DNA from: Strix aluco
Lineage: Eukaryota; Chordata; Aves; Strigiformes; Strigidae
DNA length: 64,000 nt
Assembly: GCF_031877795.1 (NCBI RefSeq)
Contig: NC_133938.1
Span: 13,176,920 to 13,240,919, forward strand
Direction: 5' to 3'
Below, in pieces: positions 36,561 through 49,255 of the stretch. The notes under the pieces are model-generated. The model was not told the origin of the DNA. It was given only the letters and a program-made list of their open reading frames with translations, and made no database searches. A program made the translations under genes and the position numbers. Each line of letters opens with the position of its first letter. Within the stretch, counting starts at the first letter, position 1.

Positions 36561-39403
36561 ACATTGCTTGAGCCAGAAATGGTATGATAATATTCATCTA
36601 GTGTTTCCCTTTAGTGGACACAGGATTGTTTTAAACCGGGTTCAAAATAGTCATTAACAATTTTATATAAATGAGTTATGCTTTGTTTCTCAAGTAAATA
36701 TTTGAGACCTCATCCAAACGAAATGGGAAGAATTGCTTTACTGCATAGCACTACCACTGCTTTACCTCATGTTTTCTACCATCTGTAGTTGGAAAAAAAG
36801 TGAGATCATAGGATCCATATCGAATCATGGGTATGGCATTCCAGATGACTAGAAAGGATAGAGCTATTTTGCATGCTTCTGTAACTACTAGACAGGCAGA
36901 GTACAGAGGAATGTAATTGGTGACCGACTCACTTCCTGGATGATGTTCTTTAATGTACTCTTGAGTAAAAACTATAAACTATTTTTGTGCTTTAATGGGC
37001 TTGTTTCCTTTCAGGAACTTGAAGCTATTTATGAATTAGGTAACAAAGGTATTAAAAACTTCAGAGAATGAGGCTGGTTTTGCTGATCTTGTGTGAAAAG
37101 TTCCCTCCTATTATTCCATTTATGAGATTGCAGACTATGATAATAACTTAATTAGTGTGATACATGTACAGTATTTTTATGTATATGTAATGTACTTGCT
37201 TAATAGTTTCTTTGTTTTTGTGCTTTTATTAGTCCTCTATTTTCTGTGCAGTCCATGAGGAAAGGCAAATGAAATATAATAAGGGCTGTATCCAAAGCTA
37301 TGGAAGGAAGTAATTAAACTTAATTGAAGTAATTTCTTTGAAGTATCATAGCAGATGCAAAGGACAAATTCAAAGCAGATTTAGGCAATGCGTGCTTTGA
37401 AATGCTAGCCTGCAAACAGATAAGTATTACCATTATTTAAATAAAGTGATATGAAACTGTCTTCTGAAACCTGAGTCTGGAGATCAGGTCTAATAATAGA
37501 CACTTGGGATAAGTTTTGATAAGGGATGTCACTTCTGCTTCCTAATTTATTACACTTTGCCAGTCAGAAATGAAATACCTTAAGTGTTGTCTGAATCAGA
37601 CAATTGCAATAGAACTGGGAATTAGCCAGGGCTAGCCCTGAAGGTAGTTTATGATGGCAACTTCATCATTAGCTGTGGTAAGTAAGCCCTCAGTTGGAAA
37701 TTATAGGAAAAACTATATCAATAGTTCTGAAATCAAATTACATTGTATTTAGAAATGTTACTTGAGCAGGTATAAGATTTCTTGAATTTTGTACTGTAAT
37801 ATTATGGATTTTAAAGGTTCTGTCAGTTTTACATCAGGAGTTTAAATCAGGATTATTTCTTCAATAAATAGGAAAAGATATGGGTTGCTGTTGTGTAGGG
37901 GACTGAATATGAAATTTGCATGAAACCCAGGTAAGATAAAGTTAGCTTTTACACTGCACATGCTTTATTTATTTGCAGCACTGATTCAAACAGGAAAACC
38001 TTAAACATAGATCTGAAATGTTGTTTTCTTACTCTTTAGTGCTTCAGAATTGTTAATTTCTTTCCACCTGCACAATGATTCTAAATAAAAGATGTCAAAT
38101 ATCTCAACTGACTAACTGCTCTGTCAAATTCCAGAGTAGCTAGGTGTGAGTATATCCCTTTCTTCCCAGACTCACAATGGTGAAAAATATAGGAGTAAGA
38201 GCTGTGAAAGACAACCATCTCTCTCTGAATTTGGCTGATGATTGATGTGCTGATGGGCTCAACGTGGTGGTAGGAACAGAGAAGAAAGCAGGGGCTGTCC
38301 CTGGCTGTATACGGATGGGGAGATAGACTTTCCAGCACTGAAGTGGTAAAAAGTGATTAGCTACATACTGGAAGATGTCTACCATGAGGAAGAAATAACG
38401 GAATGGTAGTCCAGACTTTTTTCTGCTTTAATGTCATTGTTGCTACTGAAGCACTAAACAAGTGTGGGTCAGGAGAGTAAAATTTACTGCAGAACTGGGA
38501 AAGGGACTGCACTTCTGACTGTTTTCTTGAGGTTAATTTGTATCTTAGAGTGTTGGTAATTCATGCCACAGGTGGGGATTTTATGGCAATGTATGCATAG
38601 TACAATAGGCTGCATCACCAGCTGTTTCTGATCTTTTTTCCTTGTGAGAGGAACAAAAAGTTGGCTTCTCCTTTCTGTGTTTTGACACTAGAATTTTTTT
38701 GTTTGTTTATGTGTGGTGTGTGACCAAAAAAAGGATCCAAACATTTTGTTTGTTTTGTTTCTTGCTCAGCTGAGAGAAACATTGTTCCATGAAAGCCAGC
38801 TGTGGGAGGGCTGGTTGTGTGGCATCACATGATTGCCTCCCGAGCTGTGGCCGTGCTAAGGGATCTGCTGCAGTAGTGCTCCTTTGACATGGGAGCAGGA
38901 CCATGGGGGTATTGCTGACTCTGAAAGCCAACAATGGATTGCACCTGGGCTGGCTGGCTAAGTGGGGTGCCTGAAGGCATTTAATGTAAAGACAGCCTGT
39001 CATCTGGCTTAATTAAGGTCTCTCTTCAAAAGAGAGGTCTTTAACTATTGTATGGATTTCTAAAGTTTGTCTCTTCCCTGGTAAATGTAGGCACCCAGTG
39101 GAGATCAGGACTTGTGTCCCTGTTCTTTTTCTGTCACAGGCTGAGAGTAATTCTGAAATGTGATAAAGCAGATGGAAAGGATTTCTTGTATCAGCTGCTA
39201 GGCAAGTTTGTCCTCTGTCCTCATCCTCTAGAACAAATAGCAAGTATGTCTGTGTGTGTATGGGACGTTGGTGTGTGCATGCTTTCTTTCTGTAGGAACT
39301 AAAATTAAAACTGAAAAATCCCAAAGTCTGAGGTTTCTCCTTTGCAAAAATAGCAGGAGGCAGATAACCACCCACTGATGTCCTAGTTGTTAGAAAAGAA
39401 AAA
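36561..39403 (+). other. Intron 1, no exon seen
   Basis: No exon, RNA gene or clear repeat is recognised. A somewhat GC-richer patch at about 38,800-38,960 shows no motif I can name. Minus-strand frames of up to 120 codons (38,081-39,375) overlap each other and the plus-strand frame at 39,048 and are taken as chance. Confidence 0.45.
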
Positions 39404-39798
39404 TCTTATGAGGAGAGTCTGAAGGAGCTGGGTTTGCTTAGCCTGGAAAAGCAAAGACCTAGGGAGTAGCTTCTAGTAGTCTTCTACCTCCAGAAGCGTT
39501 AGAGAAGATAGAGACAGGCTTTTCTCAGAGGAGCATAGTGGAAAGAGTCAGCAGCCACAAGTTGCAATGAGTGAAATTCAAACTAAATATAAGGACAAAA
39601 AAATTTACACTAAGACTGGAATAATACTGGCACAGGGCCCTGGCATAAACAGCCTTGGAAATATTCAGAACTCAACAAGACAAGGCACTGGGCAACCTGA
39701 TGTAACTTTGAAATTAGGCCTGCTTTAGGCAGGAGGTTTGACTAGGTGATCTCTAGAGGTCTTCCAGTCTTAATTATTCTGTGACTTTATGATTTCTA
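39404..39798 (+). mobile_element. CR1 LINE fragment, about 395 bp, sense
   Basis: This is the clearest repeat in the window. It runs from an ATGAGGAGAG/CTGAAGGAGCTGGG motif and TTTGCTTAGCCTGGAAAAG, through a degenerate middle with a GGGCAACCTG segment, to GTTTGACTAGGTGATCTCTAGAGGTCTTCCAG and a decayed ATTCTGTGACTTTATGATTT terminus. The order matches the CR1 3' portion (end of ORF2 plus the 3' tail with its short terminal repeat). Many substitutions and indels mark it as old and inactive. No coding capacity remains. Confidence 0.88.
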
Positions 39799-42700
39799 TA
39801 ATGCTGCTGCTGCTATTCATAATGTTAATTGTAGTATACCATATGTAGCAGGTTTACTGAAACATGTCTAATAGCTGTGTTAACAGAATCATCCTCACCT
39901 ATGGGCAGGTCAAGCATCTTTGGTTTTCTCTTTAATCTTGCTGAGGTAGCATAGTGTTACCTCCAGAAGGTAAAAACATAGAAAATTTAATTATTTTACA
40001 TGTAGGGAGGTAGATTGAAGATCTGGAAATGGTGGCCCTTCAGTCATGAAGTAGAGGAACTCTTTACCAGTCAGCTTAGGACATGAATAAATTATTGACT
40101 GGTTATCCTGAATGTAGCATTCTTGGGCTTGAGTTAAGGTCTCTGCAATTAAGTGAAGGCTTCTCTTGAAAGGAATTACAGTTTGCAGTACTCTTAAGAA
40201 AGCCTGAAGGATTGTATTTGGCAGAAAACTTTAATGTGGCAGGTTTTTTTTGTGTCCTAGAGCCTAAATTTAATTTGTTGATGCTTAATGCACTCAGCTG
40301 AGAATTTTCTGAATGTGGAGTGTAACTCTTCTTTTTCTGCTTGTGTTCAACTAGACCGGAAAATCTAGCCAAACCGATAAGCTTCTAGTAATTTGATGGT
40401 TTGTGAGAGAGTGAGTGCAAACTCAGTCCATCTCTTTTCAGCTCTTTCTGCAGTTCACTGACTCATTTTGCCCTGTTTTTCCCAAAGGCCCTATTTAAAA
40501 CCTATATTCAGGGTTATTAACTTTTTCACCAAGAAAGTAAGCTTTATGTAATTATACAAGAGAGACTACCTGGAATGAGGTTTATGGCTTACTGATATGA
40601 AAATTCCGTGGGGTTTTTTTGGTATTAAGGATAAGTGAGGGAATGTTTGATACATATGCCTTTAATAGAGCTAAGTATGATGAACAGGGGTGATTTATTC
40701 CAGCTGTCTGTTTCTGCTGAAATCCACACCTTCCCTTGTTTCTCAAGAGTTGTAGTGCAGTCATGAGTTCTGCTCAGCTGAACTGTGAATGGTAAGACTG
40801 TGCTATTTGTATTTCACAACATTATTTTTACTGGAATGGTAGAATGTACAATGTTGTTCATGGACAACATCTGCTAAACATGCCCAAACCTAGTCTTACA
40901 GGTTTCAGAGGAGTCAGAGAGATGCTTTACTTTGTTGTCATCTTACCTTTTTCTTGAGGATTATGATGCAAATGTATTGTCAAACTTTTTTCTTCTTTTT
41001 TTCTATTTGCCACTTGTTTTCTATAGCTTAAAATCAACTACCTGCTAGAATGCCTACTGGTAAAATTACTCTGGCATGTTTGTAGGAAACAAAGGTCAAT
41101 CCACTGGTGCCTGTAAAGTGAATTAATTCTAATGTCATGGTCACAATTCTTTACTTCGGTGTGGTTTTGGCCCTCCTGCTAGCAGTACAAATATGACAAA
41201 TAACGTCATCTGGAGAGGTTCAAATGACCACCCTATGTCTAATATGCTGCCACATTTCATCTTTTTGAATTCAAGGCTAAACTTAGTCCAGGTTCTCAGC
41301 CAAACTGTGGACATGGTAGATGTCAGTATGCTTTGGATCCTCTGACTCCTGAAGTAAATTACATTTTTTTGCTTTGGTTTGAACATGGAAAACAAACACA
41401 CAAGTTCTAGACTTTATTGCAAGCATTTCACAGTCCCAGAATTGATTTTATTACAGGGAATATTATTGCAGGCTATCATTGCCACTATCAGTGGCAAATA
41501 TGCACAGTTTTAAATAGATTGCTGTTTGCAAGACTGGCCTAGAATGCGTGTGTTTGCATGTATGTCCGCGTTCTGGTGGACAGGGGGTAAGCACAAATGT
41601 AAACTGCTGACTTTATCTCATATCCTCTTTTTGTTTGTAGTTTCTGGCTTTTCAATACTTTTCCCAGTTCCTAATTTTCTTTCTTAAACATTGTCTGATA
41701 TAGACACAATATATTTAATATTTTTGGAGTTTGATAGACTGGAGTTCATAAGTGAATTACTATGCATGACTAGAATAAAGCTTTATTTTCAGCAGTTCAG
41801 ACCTCCATATTCAAAAGCAAGAGAATATTCCAGCTTTTTCAACTGAAAGGTCTGTGTTCCACCTTACAGAAGCTGTAAATAAACAGTCCTTTCTGTAGGT
41901 TTGTTGGTTTAGTTGCTGTTACTGTGCTTAGCGGATCAGAATTTTTTTCTGCTCTGGCTTAAGGCAAAACTCCCTGTTGGTTACTCTCCTCAGGAGCTAT
42001 AGCCAGAGATTTTGATACTGTTTTTCCTCTCTCTAGAATCTTTTTATATCTCCTTTTAGTAAAGGATGTAAACCAAAGGACAACTGAAACAGCTCTGTTG
42101 TCATTATTAGCTTACAACCGGATTGAACAATACTGTTGTCTCTTTCAGAACCCTCTGGTATTTTAAGGGATAATTACTAAACCAAATCTGACCAAATTAT
42201 AAGCAGAGACTGGACATAAATCAGAATAATGCCCTGTCTTAAATCCAGTTTATTGTCTCTTGGTTTTTGTCTAAGCAAAACAACACTTTGGTGTAATTTG
42301 CCAAGTGGTTGTATTTAAGTGCAAGTCTAACTTGGCAGTAAAGGACAGTATCTCAGAAGGGTCTTTTTGAATAATCTGCTGCTTTCTGAGCCATCTAGTT
42401 AAATTTAGAATCTAGGAAAATAGGAGACTGTAGATATTTTATTTACATTTTTTTCACTGCAGAATGATATAACAAAAGAAACTTCTGATCAGCCACAAGA
42501 ATTTGAAGTCTTAGTCTCTTCTATTAATCTGCATTTTTCTTGTTTAGGCTTTTGCGTATTTCTGTGAAACTTGTGTGAGGTCAGCTCTGACTGCACTCAA
42601 ATGGGATTAATTAGTCTGTTTTCTGTGAGGCTTGACCTATACTGCCCAGAAGAAAGGATCTTACTTCTTTCTTAAGCACTGCTTTTTATAGGAGTATCAT

Positions 42701-44846
42701 AACAGAGCAGTGCTATTAGTTTAAAAAAAAAAAAAAAGTTTAAAAAATCGTTGATCTGATGACTCTTCTTCAAAATTGTTGAATCATCAGGATTGTCTTA
42801 CTGTAGCAATGACTTTCCAGGGCAGTATATGAAGGATTCTTTAGTTTTAGTAATGAGAGTAGTAGTGGTCCTGGTGTAGGGAATTTGGTTTCCCTTAAGC
42901 ATTTTACTAGCCATGCAGGAGTTTGAAGCCATTTTATGTTGTTGTTTTGCTTTTGAAGTAAACTGCGTTCTCCAGAAAACAGAGTAAAAAATTTTTTTGG
43001 ACATAGGAAAAGAATAAGGACAGAACGGTGCTGGGCCAGAGAAATAAATATGTCAGGCATTTTGAGCAGTACTGAGTCACTCTGCAGAGGTGTTGCAAAC
43101 AGGCTTGGGTGTGTCTATAAACCAGCACATGTTTCCATGGTATAAATGATGCAGCACAGAGCTCCTTAAAAATGTGGGAGATAAACTTTGTTGCTTTATA
43201 TATTTTATCTGCTACCAATAACCAGATTTCTGGGTAAAGTGAAACAACTTCATGAATATCAGCAAGGGTTCACTGGAGTAAGAAAGAGCAGAATTGAATT
43301 CCACAGGGCTTTTCCATTATTGAGGCTGCAAAGTAACAAGCTAATGCTCTGTAGAGCATTTCCAAGGAAAAAAGCATAGCTTAATTGAAATCAGATGTAG
43401 TGACAAAGCCATGTCCCAAGGCCAAGGTTGGGTGGTGGTCAGTAGTCAGGAAATGTAGCAGTCCTTGCACCTGCATCTTTAATTTGGGGACATTTGAATA
43501 AAGAAGAATCAAATTATTACAGGCAAATCATAATTTTACAAAACAGGGAAAAGGTGTTTAATTTTGCCTTGCTTGATGAAGAAAAATGGTTTTCCTTGTT
43601 AACTTTTTAAGCTGCTTGAAAGTGCTGAGATCTTGACCTTTTAACTGTAATGTAAGTGTCCTATATAAAGGTACTACACCAACTCCCTTTCTCACACTGA
43701 GTCCAAAACACTGCTCACTGCTAAGGCATAAATACGTCGTAGAAACAGAAGGTAAGCTTTGAAAATCTACAGGTGAAACTAGCAAGTCTTAAGGTAGTTG
43801 CAAAAGTTCAAAGACATGTAAGAACCAGCCCTATGTTTTAGAGGATCCTTGAAGGACCAAAGAAAGCATGGATTTTACTCGGGAAGTCCCCAGGGGCATG
43901 GTGTTCATGTGATGTTTCTCTGTGCCTGTTGTTCAGTTCTGCTCAATAGTCAAATGCATGTCCTCTCTAATATTTTTTGTATTTACTCAGGATAGCCTAT
44001 AAATTGTTAATACATTTGTCATAAACTATGAAGTAGTTACTGCATAAACGAATGATGCTATTTCAACAGCTGTGTAAATGTGTTTGTTTTGAGGGCTGCA
44101 TAACTTGGAATAAATTTAATTAAATGTTATGAATGATGTGTTCAACAACTAGAGCAGGTCAATAATATTTAGAATTAAATTTAATGGTTTTTTTATTAAA
44201 AGTTGCCTATTTCAGTGGTGAATAGTAAGCACGTGGTGCTATAGACAGGTGCTTCATATGGTCTGTTATGAGTGCTTTATTAAATAGTCAATAGCTGCAT
44301 TTACCAAATGAACTTAATTTATTGTATTTATTTTTTCTAAGGGTTTTACAGTTCATTATAAATGATTTATTGAACATATGTAAACCAGTTTAGTCTCAAA
44401 ATGAATGCATTGCTAGTAGGGCTTGGAATTGCTAACACTGTAAATTGAGCAGTGTTTATAAGTTACTGAAACACCATCAGAAAATGCTTATTTAGACACA
44501 GCTCTTTAGAAGTCATCATAGATGACTTTTAAAACATTACATTCAGTCTATAGAGTATGGTTCTTTCTGTAAGTCACATGTATTGGTAAAAGCAGTTTGT
44601 GGGGATTTGTCCCATATACTATAGTATTGTTTTCTTAGGCAGCAACAGTGAATTCAACACTGCATATGGAAAAGATGACTGTAAAACCTACTTCATAGGG
44701 GCCATCCATCTAGGAAAACAATGCGTGTGGCACTATGACATTTTGAAAGTTATTCTGCCTTATATTCCAGCCTAAGATGGGTGCTTGATACTTTTTAAGA
44801 CTCGGATTTGGAAGTGGGTTGTTACCTTTCTCTGAGAATCGTTTTC
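39799..44846 (+). other. Intron 1, no exon seen
   Basis: About 5 kb of AT-rich intron. It contains an A14 run at 42,723-42,736 and a perfect 8-bp-stem hairpin at 41,479-41,497. A CACGTG E-box sits at 44,230-44,235. Part of 44.0-44.4 kb is very AT-rich and looks like decayed repeat, but I cannot name it. No exon was found. Confidence 0.45.
41479..41497. repeat. Short perfect inverted repeat (8-bp arms, 3-nt loop)
   Basis: TTGCCACT and its exact reverse complement AGTGGCAA flank the trinucleotide ATC. The stem is seen directly. It is too small for a microRNA precursor. It may be chance or a factor-binding dyad. Confidence 0.6.
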
Positions 44847-44863
44847 TTTTTTTTTTTTTTTTT
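44847..44863. repeat. T17 homopolymer
   Basis: Seventeen consecutive T residues are seen directly. It could be the A-tail of a minus-strand retrocopy, but no recognisable body follows to the right. Confidence 0.9.
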
Positions 44864-45074
44864 GTATAGCATGCCTGTCAGCAAAGAAAACAGTTTTTTC
44901 TGCTTTAATGGCGGGAGAAATCTTTAGTTAGAGAAAGAATAAATAGGACATATTCCTACATTAAAACTGATGACCATGGTTGTTGCTAGTATTACTGATA
45001 GCTGGGCTGTGAATATCGAAATAGCTAGTTTGTCTGGCAGAATTATACTGGTGAAGGAAACAAGAACCTGGAAC

Positions 45075-45118
45075 AGAGAAACTACCTATAGACACAAGAG
45101 AAACTACCTATAGAAACA
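45075..45118. repeat. 22-bp tandem duplication (2 copies)
   Basis: Two adjacent copies of a 22-bp unit beginning AGAGAAACTACCTATAGA lie at 45,075-45,096 and 45,097-45,118, with differences only near the end of the unit. A recent slippage or unequal-exchange origin is likely. Confidence 0.88.
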
Positions 45119-47460
45119 CAAGGAAAAATGGGACTGTGAGCTGCCCGGTGACTGCTTTGGGCCAAGGTCCTTATTCTTTTCTAGCACTCATGGCTTTCTT
45201 TTTCCAGCAATGTCATGAAATAACATGTTCAATTTTTACTTTCCTTGGCTGACTCTCAAACCATTTTGGTTCTCGGGCAGTTGGTCTCATCACCATGCCA
45301 GTGTGCCCTTATCTCACTGTGGAGGCTAACTGTGTCTGATTAAAGCTCCGTGAATGGGATTTTGTATGTGGGGCTGGCATCTGAAATAGAGCTGTTAAGC
45401 ATACTGCGGATGCAAAAAATCATTTTTGTGGTCATCATAAAACCCACTGAAAGGCTTTGACTGAGACAAGGATAAGGGGCTACAGAGCCAAGTATGGATA
45501 TTTTTAAGCAGCCTGTAAAATAGAAAAAAAATCACTTTTCTATTTTGATTGTTGTTCTGCAAAATGGTGGTATATCACACTTAAATAATTAATATAATTG
45601 TAAAGCTTAGCTGAAAGTATCCTCAGAATGTGTGGCTGCATGCAGATTGTCTCCCTTGTTGTTTTGTTTTTAAAAAAAACAAAATATGATGAAAAGTCAT
45701 TCAGAGTTGTAGTATGGAAACATAAACAAATGTCAAAATACTTTCTCAAGGACTATATCTGGAGAGAGCATACAAAATTGGAAGTGTAAGATGCTATACT
45801 GTGTGCATGACAAGAAATGAGTAAACATGAGAAATATTTTCTCTTTAACTGTGCCTTGGAAGAAGAGGGAGGCAGCAGACAGTGATAATGTTGGAAGCAT
45901 CATGTGTTGCACTGTTATTACTGAGAAAGAGAGTATGGAAGAGCAGGAGGTTGCTCACTCCTTCAGATAAAAGTGAAGATGCTTGTATTAGCAGGTTATG
46001 TTAGACTACAAAGCACAGGTAGGCGAGATGAATCTATTTCTGAACACCATTCAGTGTTCAAAAAGTGGTCTACAATCCTTAAATTAAGCTGAATAATGAG
46101 GTATTGGAGATTTTTGCCTCCATCCTGTGGTTACTTAAAAAGCTCTAAAACCGAACAAACTAACTCCCTTATAATTCCATCCACTAATCACCGTGTGTTT
46201 GTAGGAGCTTCTTCAGTAGCTTTTGCTCTCCTTTAATTTTCCTTCTCTTTTGCATTTCCGACAAGTAAGCAGTTGCTGTACAGTGTTGCTAGTACAGATT
46301 TTCTCCACCCTTGTTAAACTAATGACTCTAAACTGTGATGGCCTGAAATCTACATACAGAAAAGTGCTTTAGGTACAATAACGTTGTAAAAGACTGGATT
46401 CCTCTTCTAAGTTAATGAGTTAGCTCAAGCATAGAGGAGAAATTCTCTTGCGCAGACCTCTAAATTCTAGTTTAGCTGCACTATGACGCCCACTCGCTTT
46501 GTGGCTCTGTAAGCACATGGGAAATTATTAGACCTGTTGTCATTTGTCTTAGTCATAATTTGAATTAATACATGACATCCTGGTACACTAAAGCAAAATG
46601 TCCAGCCTTCAAAAGAGTCTGATACCAAGCCTGGTTATGCATGTGCAAGGCTGGCTTGTTCTGTTGTGACCCCGTTCCCCCTGCCCCTCCCACTGGAATG
46701 TAAAGGCTATGTAGGTGACTTGAGTCCATTCAGAGTCTTTAGGACCCCTTATTATATTCCAACATGTCAATTACTGACTGAATAGCACAGTAATTTGGCT
46801 TGTTAAGGTCCAAAATTAATTCTGTCTCTTCTCCTCCCAGCTATTTTCTACTGCTGTTAGCAAAATCTGCTTTCTCTCTGATTCAGCAAATGGATATGCA
46901 AAACACTGAAATAATTTTCTCTTTGGACAGTGACAAGACAAATACTGTATACTGTGTGTTGGCCTTGACAAGTATGGGCTTGAGCCAGAGCTCACAAAAG
47001 TCAATGGAAAGAAGCTTATTGACTGGACTGGATCTTAATTCAATCCTTTTCCTAGCAGAAAAGGGAATGAAATCGATGGGATAAGAAGTCATGCATGTCT
47101 GATATTGCATGAGAAAATATTTGTGCCTAATATATTAGGAGATTTGTCATCTTGTGTTTTAGGCAGTATCAGCGCTACTGTGTGTGCGCCATTCTTCTCG
47201 ATGCATTATTTGGGTTAGATTTAGCCAGGTGCCTTATATTAATTTCTTTGCATCCATCTCAGAAGCCTCTGATCCTTATTTTATGCCTCTGCCATGCTTT
47301 CTCCCCTTTTTAAGACTGTGTGGTATTGACAGACATTGCAATAAGCTTCCTATTTGCTACAGACCTATCTGTCCTGCAGCTGTTCTCACTTTCAATTTGA
47401 TTTTTCAGTCACTCTGATCTTTTCCCTGGACCTGATTTGTCTATTACTTGCCATGTTTCT
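45119..47460 (+). other. Intron 1, no exon seen
   Basis: No exon is recognised. Near 46,985-47,035 an AAAGTCAATGGAAAGAAGCTTATTGACT-like stretch resembles an old amniote interspersed motif (see findings). The overlapping frames on both strands at 46,800-47,110 are judged chance. Confidence 0.45.
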
Positions 47461-47544
47461 ACCAAAACCAGACAAACAAGTAAAAAACCCCACACCACAA
47501 CTACTCCCCCCACCCCCCAAAAAAACAAACCCAAACCAAAACCC
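47461..47544. repeat. A/C-rich low-complexity tract
   Basis: The + strand is nearly devoid of G and T over about 80 bp and includes C6-A-C6 at 47,506-47,518. The opposite strand is correspondingly T/G-rich with two G6 runs, hence a quadruplex-prone strand. Such strong strand asymmetry suggests simple-repeat decay rather than coding. The minus-strand frame over it (Gly/Val/Phe/Trp rich) is an artefact of this composition. Confidence 0.85.
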
Positions 47545-49027
47545 AGAATGTGAGAATTAACCAGGTTGGTGATGACTTGGAGAAAAGGCTCTTTGGTTCC
47601 TGATGGCAGAGACCACACAGGAGCGTGATGACATCCATCGTGTGAAAGCTCTTGGGTCCCACTCTGTACAGTATAATGGTAAAATTTGCGTTGTTCCTGT
47701 CTGTCCAGTTTCTAGTAGATGTGTATCTGTGTCACAACAGCTTCCCTTCTGCTATGGAATGGCCCAGAAGATGGCTGGCAGTGGTGTTAGTCTTTTTGGG
47801 TTATGTAAGACACATCTCATAGCAACTGCAATTTCTGGGTTTTGTTGTGTTGGGTTTTTGTTTGCTTGTTTGTTTTTGTTTTTCCTCCAGTAATCTGTCA
47901 GCTATTTTTGCCAGAGAGTCTTGATAGCAGGTAATGAATGAAGGGAGTTGTGGGGAGAGTGGAGGGAAACAGGTTTGGTTTTTTTCCTTCTTTGTGAACC
48001 TGCTTCTGCCAGTCACGCATCTGTTGCTGTCAGAAGACCTGGAATCCAGGCCTTGAATCTTATGAATTAAGAATATTGACCAAAAAGACAAATCGGTTCC
48101 AGAGGCTACTCTATGGATATGTTTTTTGTGGTTCTCCTTCAAGGAGTTTGTTTAGAGGCATAAGGAGGTGTCTGAGATAGTGGCTATCCAAACCCAGCAT
48201 GCGCTGTTAATCAGGCAGCTGAAGAGAAGCCACATCCAGATTGTTGCCAGATGTTTGTCTCTGCACAGATTTTCAAGCTGTGAAACGGGGTCCCTGCCAG
48301 GACTGATAAGGCTGGGCATAAAATATTGGAGATGGCATCATATTGGCCCAAAGGGTAACATTTCAAAAGCTTATCATACCCAGGATTTAAAGTGGTTTTT
48401 GGGTTGTTTTTTTTTTTTTTACAGGATTGTTGGGACTCAGTCTCATTTTTGAAAAGCACTTTAAGCATTTGGGCACACAGTAAGAAGTAGACTTGGTGCC
48501 TGATTTTTGTTTCTTTGGTATCAGTGAGAATTTAGGTCATAGGAGTCTCTGTGTTATTTTGTAAGGATTGCAAGACCTCTGAGTTGTTTTCAAAGTATCT
48601 TACCTGAAGTGGTGTTTATTTGAAGGAGATGGTTTAAACAGGTACATGTAGATATGACGAAGCATTTTACAGCTGCTGTGTGGGGTGATCTGAGCAGTGA
48701 GATGTGGACATTTGAACCCTCCCATTCCCACTTCTGTGCAGGTGCTTTAGGGCTACCAGCAAGGTATTGATCCCTTTCATGTCGTAAGTGGTTCTAGGCC
48801 GGTGCTCCTCCAACATGATGCTCCGATCCTCATAAGGACTTTTGAATATCATTGTAACAATAAGGATGTAAATTGTACTAATGCACATATAAGACTGGTG
48901 AAAGGTGAGACCTTGGCAGAAGTAAAAGACCAAAGCAAGCATCAGATGATGCTTCCCCTGCTCTCTTCCAGCTCCCCACAGTTTGGGAGGGGAGGCCCCC
49001 TGAGCCAGCAATGGTTTCTGTTTACTC
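47545..49027 (+). other. Intron 1, no exon seen
   Basis: No exon or RNA gene is recognised. A T/G-rich tract at about 47,838-47,885 mirrors the A/C tracts on the other strand, and a T-run lies at about 48,408-48,420. The minus-strand frames at 47,801-48,142 and 48,667-49,011 reach about 114 codons without motifs. Confidence 0.45.
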
Positions 49028-49255
49028 CATAGCCCTTAATGAAAACTTCTTTCGTGAACTTTTGCAGTCTTCTCATGAACCCACATAGTTTTATTGTGTA
49101 CTGTGGCAAGGAGTGCCACAGTTTAAATAAACCACATGCACAGAAAGCACCTCTAATTTTGCTTGATGGCCCCTGTTTCTTTTCTTGAAAGGCACAAGGG
49201 AAAATTACCCCCCTTCAGCTTCTCCATACCACTGCAAATACTATTTCCCCGGCTA
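49028..49255 (-). mobile_element. CR1 LINE internal fragment, antisense, about 230 bp
   Basis: Read on the minus strand, this matches the CR1 segment upstream of the 3' end. Recognisable blocks, in + order, are GAACTTTTGCAGTC, GAACCCACATAG, TGTGGCAAGGAGTGCCACAG, GATGGCCCCTG and CTTCTCCATACCACTGCAAAT. Block order and spacing fit CR1 well. It is heavily mutated, lacks both termini and has no coding potential. Confidence 0.72.

Noticed and set aside
44000..44400. AT-rich stretch with TTATTAAATAG and ATAAATGATTTATTGAA wording that suggested an old DNA transposon or ancient conserved element
   Set aside because: No terminal inverted repeats or target duplication found, and the similarity could come from composition alone.
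47409..47618. Minus-strand frame with a hydrophobic Gly/Val/Phe/Trp run that looks like a membrane segment
   Set aside because: The run is the complement of the A/C-rich tract (C6-A-C6 and AAACC words) and has no independent support.
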